From NCBI RefSeq assembly GCF_014639315.1, contig NZ_BMFY01000018.1, positions 1-64,000 of the forward strand: 64,000 nucleotides of DNA. Reading direction: 5' to 3'. Below are positions 57,448 through 64,000 of the stretch, piece by piece. Position numbers and translations under genes: made by a program. The notes below the pieces were generated by a model. That model searched no databases, was not told the DNA's origin, and was given only the letters and a program-made list of their open reading frames with translations. The stretch comes from Sediminivirga luteola. GTDB taxonomy: Bacteria; Actinomycetota; Actinomycetes; Actinomycetales; Brevibacteriaceae. Numbering within the stretch: position 1 is the first letter of the stretch; each line of letters begins with the position of its first letter.

Positions 57448-58674
57448 CTACCTGTTTTTGATGTCAACACCTGAAAGCAATCCGCCCTCATCGGCACCGG
57501 CCATATAGGCGAGCGCATCGCCGTGCTCGAACGCCATCGTCGCCGCCCCGCGGGCGCTCGCCCCCTCCCCCAGGGTGGAGAGCTCGACCCTCGTGGCCTC
57601 CACGACGGGGGCGATGGCGAACCGGGAGAAGCCGCCCCGGACGGCTTCCAGCAGCACGTCCCCGGTCTCGCTGAGCGGGCCGCCGAGCACGACCAGCCGC
57701 GGCCCCAGGGTGTTGGCCGCCATCGCGATCGACTGTCCCAGCGCCAGGCCGGCCGCCTGGATCACCCGGACGGTGGCGCGGTGCTCCGAGGCCGCCAGTT
57801 CATTCAGCTCCTCCCGGGTGACGTCGCGGCCGAGCGCGTCGCTGAGGTGCTGCAGCACGACGGGCACGGAGGCCACCGTCTCCAGGCAGCCGCGGTTGCC
57901 GCAGCGGCAGTGCCCGCCGCCGGGATCGACGGTGGAGTGACCGATCTCCCCGGCGATGCCGAAGGCGCCGGTGTAGTTGGCGCCGGCCAGGAAGACCCCG
58001 ACGCCGATGCCGGTGCCGATCTTCACGTACAGGAAATCGTCGACGCCCGAGGCCGCTCCCCATCCCCGTTCGGCGATGGCGCCGGCATCGGCGTCGTTGC
58101 AGATCTCGGCGTCGAGGCCGAGCGCCTCCGAGACGTCCTCGGCGGAGCGGCCCACCCATTCGGGCAGGATGGTGCCGTCGACGACGCGGCCGGTGGTCCG
58201 GTCGATGGGACCCGGCACGGAGACGACGACGGCGACGATGTCCTCGTCGCCGCGGTCGATCTGCCGCAGTTCCTCCGTCAGCAGGGCGCGCACCTGGCCG
58301 AGCGCTTCCTCGGCGAGGGTGCCGTGCGGGATGCGCACGCGGCGCTCGGCGAGGAGCTCGCGGCCCGGCTTGGCGATGACGAGGCCGATGTGGCTGCGGC
58401 CCAGGTCGATCCCGACGGCGACGCGCCTGGTCGCCACGCGAGGGGTCACGAGGGTGGCGCGGCGACCGGAGGACACCGTGTCACTGGTCTCCAGGACACC
58501 GCGGCCGCGCAGCGAGCGGACGATGGAGGAGACGCTGCCGTTGGAGAGCCTGGTGCGGCGGGCCAGCTCGGACTGCGTCGAGGGGCCGTGGGTGAGCAGA
58601 TCCTGCAGGATCGCGCGTTCGTTGCTCAGGCGCAGCGCTGCCGTGGATCCCGGTCTGCGATGGCCCCGTTGCAT
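57448..58674 (-). CDS. ROK-family transcriptional regulator (XylR/NagC-like)
   Basis: This roughly 408-residue protein has an N-terminal winged helix (LTHGPSTQSELARRTRLSNG, then VSSIVRSLRGRG) and a ROK sugar-binding domain with VAVGIDLGRSHIGLVIAKPG. The zinc motif CRCGNRGCLE is intact. It probably represses the transporter operon and the divergent kinase gene until sugar is present. I use ATG 58674 (MQRGHRRPGSTAAL); no ribosome binding site is seen, so a leaderless mRNA is possible. The frame is open to 58722. Confidence 0.92.
   Translation of the reverse strand: MQRGHRRPGSTAALRLSNERAILQDLLTHGPSTQSELARRTRLSNGSVSSIVRSLRGRGVLETSDTVSSGRRATLVTPRVATRRVAVGIDLGRSHIGLVIAKPGRELLAERRVRIPHGTLAEEALGQVRALLTEELRQIDRGDEDIVAVVVSVPGPIDRTTGRVVDGTILPEWVGRSAEDVSEALGLDAEICNDADAGAIAERGWGAASGVDDFLYVKIGTGIGVGVFLAGANYTGAFGIAGEIGHSTVDPGGGHCRCGNRGCLETVASVPVVLQHLSDALGRDVTREELNELAASEHRATVRVIQAAGLALGQSIAMAANTLGPRLVVLGGPLSETGDVLLEAVRGGFSRFAIAPVVEATRVELSTLGEGASARGAATMAFEHGDALAYMAGADEGGLLSGVDIKNR
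57455..57468 (-). promoter_or_regulatory. TTGACA-containing motif before the ABC ATPase gene
   Basis: On the minus strand GTTGACATCAAAAA overlaps the last codons of the ROK regulator gene, about 47 nt before the ATPase start. It matches 12 of 14 bases of a site upstream of the ROK gene (58697-58710). TTGACA could be a -35 element, and the shared sequence a regulator site. Confidence 0.45.
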
Positions 58675-58696
58675 AGGGCTATAGTTGTGCCTCACA

Positions 58697-58710
58697 TCTT
58701 TGTTGTCAAC
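58697..58710 (-). promoter_or_regulatory. TTGACA-containing motif and operator in the ROK regulator/kinase spacer
   Basis: On the minus strand GTTGACAACAAAGA contains TTGACA (58704-58709) at a distance that would start a leaderless mRNA near the ATG at 58674. GTTGTCAAC (58702-58710) is palindromic, and ATAGTTG (58681-58687) and CAACTAT (58707-58713) are inverted copies. Confidence 0.5.
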
Positions 58711-58754
58711 TATTGAACGCAATTTCGCCCTCGCGTCTTCGAAGAGGAAGTCCG

Positions 58755-59717
58755 ATGACCGCTCGCCCTGCGCCTGCCGACCCCGCGCACCACGATGCGC
58801 CCGTGCTCGCCGTCGATGTGGGCGGGACGAAGGTCGAGGCCGCGCTCGTCGACGCCGCAGGCCAGGTGCTCCCCGGTACTCGCGTGCGGGTGCCGACCGG
58901 GCCCGCGTCCGCCGCCTCCGCGAACGCGTTCAGCCAGGCGCTGGCCGAGGCCGTCGCGGCGGTGCGCGGGCACGCGCTCGCCGCGGGAGTCCGGCAGATC
59001 GGCGTCGGTGCGGCCGGGCCGGTCGACCTGATGGCCGGTACGATCAGCCCCCTCAACCTGCCCGCGGTGCGCGAGTTCGACATCGTGGGCGCGCTCCGCG
59101 GCATGAGCGGACTGGAGGACGTCCGCCTGCGGCTGGACGGGACCTGCATCGCACTGGCGGAACTCTGGAAGGGCGCGGCGCAGGGGGTGAGCAATGCGAT
59201 CGTCTTCGTCGTCTCCACCGGCATCGGCGGCGGCGTCGTGGCCGACGGCCGGGTCGTCACCGGCGCGTCGGGCAATGCGGGACACCTCGGGCAGCTGATC
59301 GTCGACCGGGTGAGCGGAGACGATGTGGCGGCCGCGACGGCCGAAGGCCAGGCCTCGGGGAGGAACGCCGTCGAATGGGCTAGGCGGCAGGGCTGGCCGG
59401 GCACCTCGGGTGAAGAACTGGCCCGCGACTACGCGCGCGGCAAGACCCTCGCGGTGCGCGCCGTCGAACGTTCGGCCTCCGCGCTGGGCCGTGGCCTGGC
59501 CAACGTCGCCGTACTGCTCGACACGGAGCTGGCCATCATGGGCGGCGGATTCTCGTTCGTGACGGAGGACTATCCCGCGATGGTGGAGCGGGCCGCCCAC
59601 GCCCACAGCGTCAACGCCTATGCCCGGAAGCTGCGCGTCACCCGCGCCGCACTGGGCGGCGACGCGCCCCTCGTCGGCGCGGCGGCCCAGGTGCTGCGGG
59701 AGGATCTGCTCGGGTGA
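58755..59717 (+). CDS. ROK-family sugar kinase lacking the usual zinc motif
   Basis: This 320-residue protein has the ATP motif PVLAVDVGGTKVEAALVDAA and the second phosphate motif VFVVSTGIGGGVVADGRVV. GNAGHLGQLIVDRVSG stands where ROK kinases normally have GH followed by a CxCGxxGCxE zinc site; no Cys cluster follows here. ATG 58755 has GAAGAGGAAG upstream. It is divergent to the ROK regulator gene and should phosphorylate the imported sugar (glucose or similar). Activity cannot be judged by eye. Confidence 0.88.
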   Translation: MTARPAPADPAHHDAPVLAVDVGGTKVEAALVDAAGQVLPGTRVRVPTGPASAASANAFSQALAEAVAAVRGHALAAGVRQIGVGAAGPVDLMAGTISPLNLPAVREFDIVGALRGMSGLEDVRLRLDGTCIALAELWKGAAQGVSNAIVFVVSTGIGGGVVADGRVVTGASGNAGHLGQLIVDRVSGDDVAAATAEGQASGRNAVEWARRQGWPGTSGEELARDYARGKTLAVRAVERSASALGRGLANVAVLLDTELAIMGGGFSFVTEDYPAMVERAAHAHSVNAYARKLRVTRAALGGDAPLVGAAAQVLREDLLG

Positions 59718-59724
59718 GCAACGT

Positions 59725-59782
59725 GGCCCGGTTGTAGCTGGCGACCCAATCGCTATCGGCGCCACCAGCCGCAACCCGGGCC
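59725..59782. repeat. Palindromic repeat, family B copy 2; possible terminator
   Basis: The left arm GGCCCGGTTGTAGCTGG (59725-59741) pairs with CCAGCCGCAACCCGGGCC (59765-59782), with a bulge and a mismatch. The arm resembles the inner segment of the repeat at 53275-53332. It fills the space between the convergent kinase and small exported protein genes. Confidence 0.65.
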
Positions 59783-60223
59783 TCAACGCCGGCGGGCCGC
59801 CAACCAGGCGCCCGCGGCGAGCAGCAGGCCAGCGCCCGGCACGAGTTCATGGTCGGCGGCCAGCAGCCGGGGACCGGCGGGGCAGCCCTGGTCCAGGGGC
59901 ACAGTGGCTGCCGGGCCATCCCGCCACGGCTCGGGGCAGCTGTGCGCCGTCACCTGCAGGGGCAGCTCTCCGTGCGCTTCCACCGAGGCCGATGCCGTCC
60001 CCGGTTCATCCTCGGGCGGGTGCACCTGAATGCCGATGTCCCAGCGCGCCGAGGCCCCCGGCGCCAGGCCGGTCATGGTCTCCGGGAGGTAGAGGGAGGT
60101 GAGCGTCAGATGGTTCCCGGCGACGCGCTCGGTCCGGACTTCGCCTGCAGGACTGCCGTGGGCCGGGGAGTCCGCGGATGGGCCTGCCGTCAGCGCCGCT
60201 GCCAGCACGCACGCCGGGGGCAC
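59783..60223 (-). CDS. Small exported or membrane-anchored hypothetical protein
   Basis: This 146-residue protein starts at GTG 60223 with a short hydrophobic stretch (VPPACVLAAALTAG) and ends with a membrane segment and positive tail (GAGLLLAAGAWLAARRR). The middle has a beta-rich look (TERVAGNHLTLTSLYLPETM, then SARWDIGIQVHP). I do not recognise a family. The frame is open upstream without a usable start codon, so the signal peptide is uncertain. It is 129 nt downstream of the antiporter gene start side and may form its own unit. Confidence 0.5.
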   Translation of the reverse strand: MPPACVLAAALTAGPSADSPAHGSPAGEVRTERVAGNHLTLTSLYLPETMTGLAPGASARWDIGIQVHPPEDEPGTASASVEAHGELPLQVTAHSCPEPWRDGPAATVPLDQGCPAGPRLLAADHELVPGAGLLLAAGAWLAARRR

Positions 60224-60352
60224 GACGGGGAGGATCGCCGGGAACCGGTCACGCCGCCGATGCAGCTGGCCCGCCTCCCGCGGTCCCGGAAGCGCGGTAC
60301 CGCGCTGTCCGTGTCCGTGCTGTCCGTGCCCGGCTCGCTGCCACGCGGCGGA

Positions 60353-62044
60353 CTAGAACCGGGAGCCGCGCTCGTCCAGGAAGTGCTGCACGCGCTCGAG
60401 CGTCTTGGAGCTGTAGGTTCCCTCGGCGCGGGCGTCCAGGAGCACGTCCTGTTCGACCTCGAGTAGTTGCCGGTTCAGTTCCCTGCGCTGGTGGAACGCA
60501 GTTTCCCGGTCAGTCTGGTCCAGCAGCATCGCGACCGCGTCGCCCATGGCGGCGGCACGGGACCGGGCCTCCTGGAGCACTTCCTCGTCAAAAGGCTTGC
60601 CGTCCTCACGGCGCAGCGACGGGCCCGCCAGGAACTCCTGGGTGGCGGTGCTCATCTCCTGCATCAGACGCGAGAGCTCCTGCCGCTCGTGGGCCTCATC
60701 GCTGCCGCGGATGCCGAGCCGGCGGATCAGCCAGGGCAGGGTGCCGCCGTGCAGCAGGAGGGTCGTCACGGCCACGGTGAACGCGATGAACACCAGTTCC
60801 GCCCGGTGCGGCACGTCATGCGGCAGGGATTGGGCGGCGGCCAGGGTGACGACGCCGCGCATGCCCGACCAGGCCAGCACCGCGCCGCCGCGCCAGCCAA
60901 GCCCTTCCCGGGCGAGGGCCTCCGCATCGGCCCGGCGACGCCGCACCACGCGTTCCACCCGCGCGAACCGGCCCTCTCCCCCGCCCTTGGCGGCCACGGC
61001 ATCGCTGAACTCGTCCAGGAAGGCCAGCTGCCCGACGGCTCGCCTCCGGGCGGAACGCAGCCACAGCACCAGTCCGGCCGAGAACAGGGCGCGCACCACG
61101 ATCAGCACCCCGGTCGTGGCCAGGGCGATGCCCACCGCGGCGGCGATGTCCCGGTCCTCGGCGCGCAGATCGCCGACCACCGCGGTGATCTCGTAGCCCA
61201 TCAGCAGGAACACGCCGTTCTCCAGCAGCGTCTGGATGGTACGCCAGTTGGTCCGCTCCGCGATCCGGTCGTGGGCGCTGAACCGGCGGGCGCTTTGATG
61301 CCCGGTGATGAGCCCGGCGGTGACGACGGCGATGACCCCCGAGGCGCCCAGATGCTCGGCGGGGATGAACGCCAGGAACGGCACGACGAAGGAGATCGCG
61401 GTGGTCAGCACGGGCTCCTGCCGGATGGCGGAGCGCACCCGGACCGAGACCAGTCCGACCAGGGCGCCCACGGCGATGCCGACCGCGAGCGCATAACCGA
61501 AATCGCCGAGGGCGTCCCAGAACGAGAACGACCCCGCGATCGCCGCGACCGCGGTGCGCAGCAGCACGAGGGCGGTGGCGTCGTTGACGAGCCCCTCCCC
61601 TTCGAGTGCCGTGATCAGCCGAGGCGGCAGGCCCAGGCGCTTGCCGATGGAGATCGCCGCGACCGCATCGGGCGGGCTGACCACGGCGCCCAGGGCGATG
61701 GCCGCGGGCAGCCCGAGGCCGGGAATCAGCCACCAGATGAGCGTCCCGGCCGCGAGCGCGGAGACCACCACCAGGACGACCGAGAGCGCGGTGATGGTGC
61801 CGATGCTGCGGCGGAAGTCGGTGACCGGCACGTTCACGGCCGCGGCGTAGAGAATGGGCGGCAGCACGATGGCCAGGATCCACTCCGGTTCCACCAGGAT
61901 CTCGGGGGTCCCCGGGATGAAGCTGCAGCCGATGCCCACGAGCACCAGGAGCACCGGCGCGGCGACGCCGTGCTTCTGCGCGAACAGCGAGGTCGCGACG
62001 ATGATCAGGACCGCCACGACCGCCAGCAGGGCGTACTCCTCCAT
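60353..62044 (-). CDS. Na+/H+ antiporter of the CPA1 (NhaP) family
   Basis: This 563-residue protein has about 12 membrane segments in the first 400 residues and a cytoplasmic C-terminus rich in charged helices. The ion-binding segment includes [20 protein letters not shown], the ND motif typical of CPA1 exchangers, and [20 protein letters not shown]. It exports Na+ or similar ions in exchange for protons. ATG 62044 begins [20 protein letters not shown]. It stands alone between the small exported gene and the regulator. Confidence 0.92.
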   Translation of the reverse strand: MEEYALLAVVAVLIIVATSLFAQKHGVAAPVLLVLVGIGCSFIPGTPEILVEPEWILAIVLPPILYAAAVNVPVTDFRRSIGTITALSVVLVVVSALAAGTLIWWLIPGLGLPAAIALGAVVSPPDAVAAISIGKRLGLPPRLITALEGEGLVNDATALVLLRTAVAAIAGSFSFWDALGDFGYALAVGIAVGALVGLVSVRVRSAIRQEPVLTTAISFVVPFLAFIPAEHLGASGVIAVVTAGLITGHQSARRFSAHDRIAERTNWRTIQTLLENGVFLLMGYEITAVVGDLRAEDRDIAAAVGIALATTGVLIVVRALFSAGLVLWLRSARRRAVGQLAFLDEFSDAVAAKGGGEGRFARVERVVRRRRADAEALAREGLGWRGGAVLAWSGMRGVVTLAAAQSLPHDVPHRAELVFIAFTVAVTTLLLHGGTLPWLIRRLGIRGSDEAHERQELSRLMQEMSTATQEFLAGPSLRREDGKPFDEEVLQEARSRAAAMGDAVAMLLDQTDRETAFHQRRELNRQLLEVEQDVLLDARAEGTYSSKTLERVQHFLDERGSRF

Positions 62045-62309
62045 ACCGGTACTCCTCTTCGGCCTGGACGAAACAGGGGAAACGAGGTCGCCGGGATCAG
62101 CCGCTGGGCCGGCCGTCGAAGGCGATGGTCACGGGGGTCACCAGGCCGTCCTCGATCATCGGCGCCGACGATTGATGTCATGGTACGCCCGCCCGGAGGC
62201 GGCTGCGCGGAATCGGCACCCAGACCAGCCGGTGACGCAGGCCGCGGGCGCCTGGACGCCGATGCCGCAGCGGGCACCGCGGGCACATAGCGGCGCCGGA
62301 ACGCAGCGG

Positions 62310-63146
62310 TCATCCCCGCAGCAGGCGTTCGAGCTCGCTGAGCGTGCCGGTGCCGGCCTGAGGCAAGTACACGACGATGTGCAGCTCCGGGGCATCGGAG
62401 GGGATCAGCCGGTGATGCTCGAAGACCAGCTCCCCCGCGTCCGGATGCAGGAACGTCCGTTCGCGAGAGGCGAAGCGTCCCACTTCATGCTGGTCCCAGG
62501 CCTCGGCGAACTCGGCGCTGAGCCGCCGCAGCCGGGTGATGAGCGCGGTGTGCGCCGGGTGCCCCAGCAGACCTCCGGCCTCGGCACGGTACTCCGCGAG
62601 GAACCGCCGGCTGGTCATCTCCCAGTCCGGCAGCATCCGGCGGACGTCAGGGTCCGTGAAGATCAATGCCAGGAGATTGCGCTCCGGCGGCGCGATCCGC
62701 CCGATCCCCGGGTAGAGCAGCTCATAGGCGCGGTTCCAGCCGCCGATGCTCCAGCCGGGTGTGACGGCGAAGGCCGGAGCCGGGAGCTGGGCGTCGACGA
62801 GCCGTTGCAGATGTGCGGGCATCCGGGCCGGCAGCGGGGCGTCCTCACGCGGAAGGGGCACGAATCCGGCCAGCGAGAGCACGTAGTCGTGTTCGGGCGC
62901 GCTGAGGCGAAGCGTGAGGGCGACCGCGTCGAGCACCTGCCGCGAGGGGTTGATCTCCCGCCCCTGCTCGAGCCAGGTGTACCAGGTGACGCTGACGCCG
63001 GCCAGATATGCGATCTCCTCGCGGCGGAGACCCGTCGTCCGGCTGCGGCCCACGGGCGGGAGATCGTAATCGGCGCGGAGGGCGCGTTCCCGCCGCTTCC
63101 GCAAGAACGCGCCGAGTTCTTTCCGCCGGTCCTCAGTGCTCGCCAT
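62310..63146 (-). CDS. Helix-turn-helix regulator of the MmyB type
   Basis: This 278-residue protein has an N-terminal XRE-type helix-turn-helix ([20 protein letters not shown], then [20 protein letters not shown]) and a C-terminal PAS-like domain of the MmyB group ([20 protein letters not shown]). Such regulators are often next to a dehydrogenase gene they control; none is seen here, and ilvD begins divergent. The ligand is not known. The 265-bp stretch between it and the antiporter gene has no gene of its own. Confidence 0.9.
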   Translation of the reverse strand: MASTEDRRKELGAFLRKRRERALRADYDLPPVGRSRTTGLRREEIAYLAGVSVTWYTWLEQGREINPSRQVLDAVALTLRLSAPEHDYVLSLAGFVPLPREDAPLPARMPAHLQRLVDAQLPAPAFAVTPGWSIGGWNRAYELLYPGIGRIAPPERNLLALIFTDPDVRRMLPDWEMTSRRFLAEYRAEAGGLLGHPAHTALITRLRRLSAEFAEAWDQHEVGRFASRERTFLHPDAGELVFEHHRLIPSDAPELHIVVYLPQAGTGTLSELERLLRG

Positions 63147-63224
63147 CGGCAGATCCTATCAGTGCCACTACTAGTATCAGCGCCGTCTTCATCCCGGCTG
63201 CGGCGGCGTGCGGCAATGGATGGC

Positions 63225-64000
63225 ATGCCTGTTCTTCGCTCACGCACCGTCACCCACGGCCGCAATATGGCCGGAGCCCGCGCCCTGCTGCGTGCTGCGG
63301 GCGTCGCCGGATCGGACCTGGGAAAGCCCATCGTGGCCGTCGCCAACAGCTTCACCGAGTTCGTGCCCGGGCACACCCATCTGCAGCCGGTGGGGAGAGT
63401 GGTCAGCGAGGCCATCGCCGAGGCCGGCGCCGTGCCGCGCGAGTTCAATACCATCGCCGTCGACGACGGGATCGCCATGGGCCACCACGGGATGCTGTAC
63501 TCGCTTCCCTCCCGCGATCTGATCGCTGACTCGATCGAGTACATGGTGAACGCGCACTGCGCCGATGCCCTCGTGTGCATCTCCAACTGCGACAAGATCA
63601 CCCCGGGCATGCTGATGGCGGCGCTGCGGCTGAACATCCCCACCGTGTTCGTCTCCGGGGGCCCGATGGAAGGCGGGCGGGCGACCCTGGTGGACGGCAC
63701 CGTCCGCACCGGGCTCACCCTGGTGTCCGCCATCGCCGACTCCGCCTCCGGTTCCGTCTCCGACGAGGATCTGAAGCGGATCGAGGAGCAGGCCTGTCCC
63801 ACCTGCGGCTCCTGCGCCGGCATGTTCACGGCCAACTCGATGAACTGCCTGCTGGAGGCGCTGGGCCTGGCGCTGCCCGGCAACGGCACGACGCTGGCCA
63901 CGCACACCGCCCGCAAAGAGCTGTACCAGCAGGCCGGCCGCGTGATCGTGGAGCTGACCCGCAGATACTACGAGGATGAGGACGAGACCGTGCTGCCGCG
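63225..64000 (+). CDS. ilvD: Dihydroxy-acid dehydratase, N-terminal part
   Basis: IlvD makes the 2-keto acids of valine and isoleucine synthesis. The gene runs off the right edge after about 258 codons. From ATG 63225 it reads [20 protein letters not shown], with [30 protein letters not shown] and [20 protein letters not shown]. The Fe-S Cys motif [20 protein letters not shown] is present. ATG 63216 would add three residues. The closest relative family member, 6-phosphogluconate dehydratase (Edd), is less likely given the [20 protein letters not shown] segment. Confidence 0.95.
   Translation, partial: MPVLRSRTVTHGRNMAGARALLRAAGVAGSDLGKPIVAVANSFTEFVPGHTHLQPVGRVVSEAIAEAGAVPREFNTIAVDDGIAMGHHGMLYSLPSRDLIADSIEYMVNAHCADALVCISNCDKITPGMLMAALRLNIPTVFVSGGPMEGGRATLVDGTVRTGLTLVSAIADSASGSVSDEDLKRIEEQACPTCGSCAGMFTANSMNCLLEALGLALPGNGTTLATHTARKELYQQAGRVIVELTRRYYEDEDETVLP

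Noticed and set aside
62097-62159. 20-codon frame after the antiporter gene ([20 protein letters not shown])
   Set aside because: It reads smoothly and could be the tail of a lost oxidoreductase, but it is too short to support as a gene.

Overview
The window is high-GC DNA from an actinobacterium, most likely of the Micrococcales. The conserved core runs pnp-rpsO-ribF-truB-rbfA-infB-ylxR-nusA-rimP, then proS, then rip-rlmN-cdsA-frr-pyrH-tsf-rpsB, then xerC-dprA-comM-yraN. A mycothiol-type formaldehyde dehydrogenase, a DtxR/IdeR-like iron box, a DivIVA-domain protein, many GTG starts and translation-coupled overlaps (ATGA, GTGA, TGATG) all fit that placement. I do not assign a genus. No rRNA, tRNA or CRISPR array was recognised.

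Layout: 1-16200 holds the 5' end of a superoxide dismutase gene and a long minus-strand translation and RNA-processing block, with a ferritin-like lipoprotein and a phosphotransferase gene inserted on the plus strand. 16300-31300 holds an S4-domain protein, an acetyltransferase, a Fic gene sitting where ispG is usually found, the Rip protease and the cdsA-frr-pyrH-tsf-rpsB block, then an exported protein that joins M23 and M15 peptidase domains. 31300-33260 has a small reductase and an iron-siderophore binding lipoprotein behind an iron box. 33300-40850 is a sugar-acid (gluconate/idonate) locus: aldolase, kinase, 2-hydroxyacid dehydrogenase, FadR-type regulator, GntP permease, 5-ketogluconate reductase and an L-idonate dehydrogenase gene broken by one base. 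41044-45294 is xerC-dprA-comM-yraN. 45480-48600 is a visibly AT-richer island with a split secreted NucA/NucB-type nuclease, a coupled small partner gene, and about 1 kb without a recognisable gene. 48675-53134 holds rlmB-cysS and the formaldehyde detoxification pair. 53340-59717 is a monosaccharide ABC transporter with a ROK regulator and a divergent ROK kinase. 59783-64000 holds a small exported protein, an Na+/H+ antiporter, an MmyB-type regulator and the 5' part of ilvD.

Most worth a second look: the nuclease/partner gene pair and its UUU-UGA frameshift site; the Rip neighbourhood lacking both dxr and ispG and carrying a Fic gene with a perfect 11-bp palindromic operator; two small families of intergenic palindromic repeats; and a sequence shared by the two ends of the ROK regulator gene.
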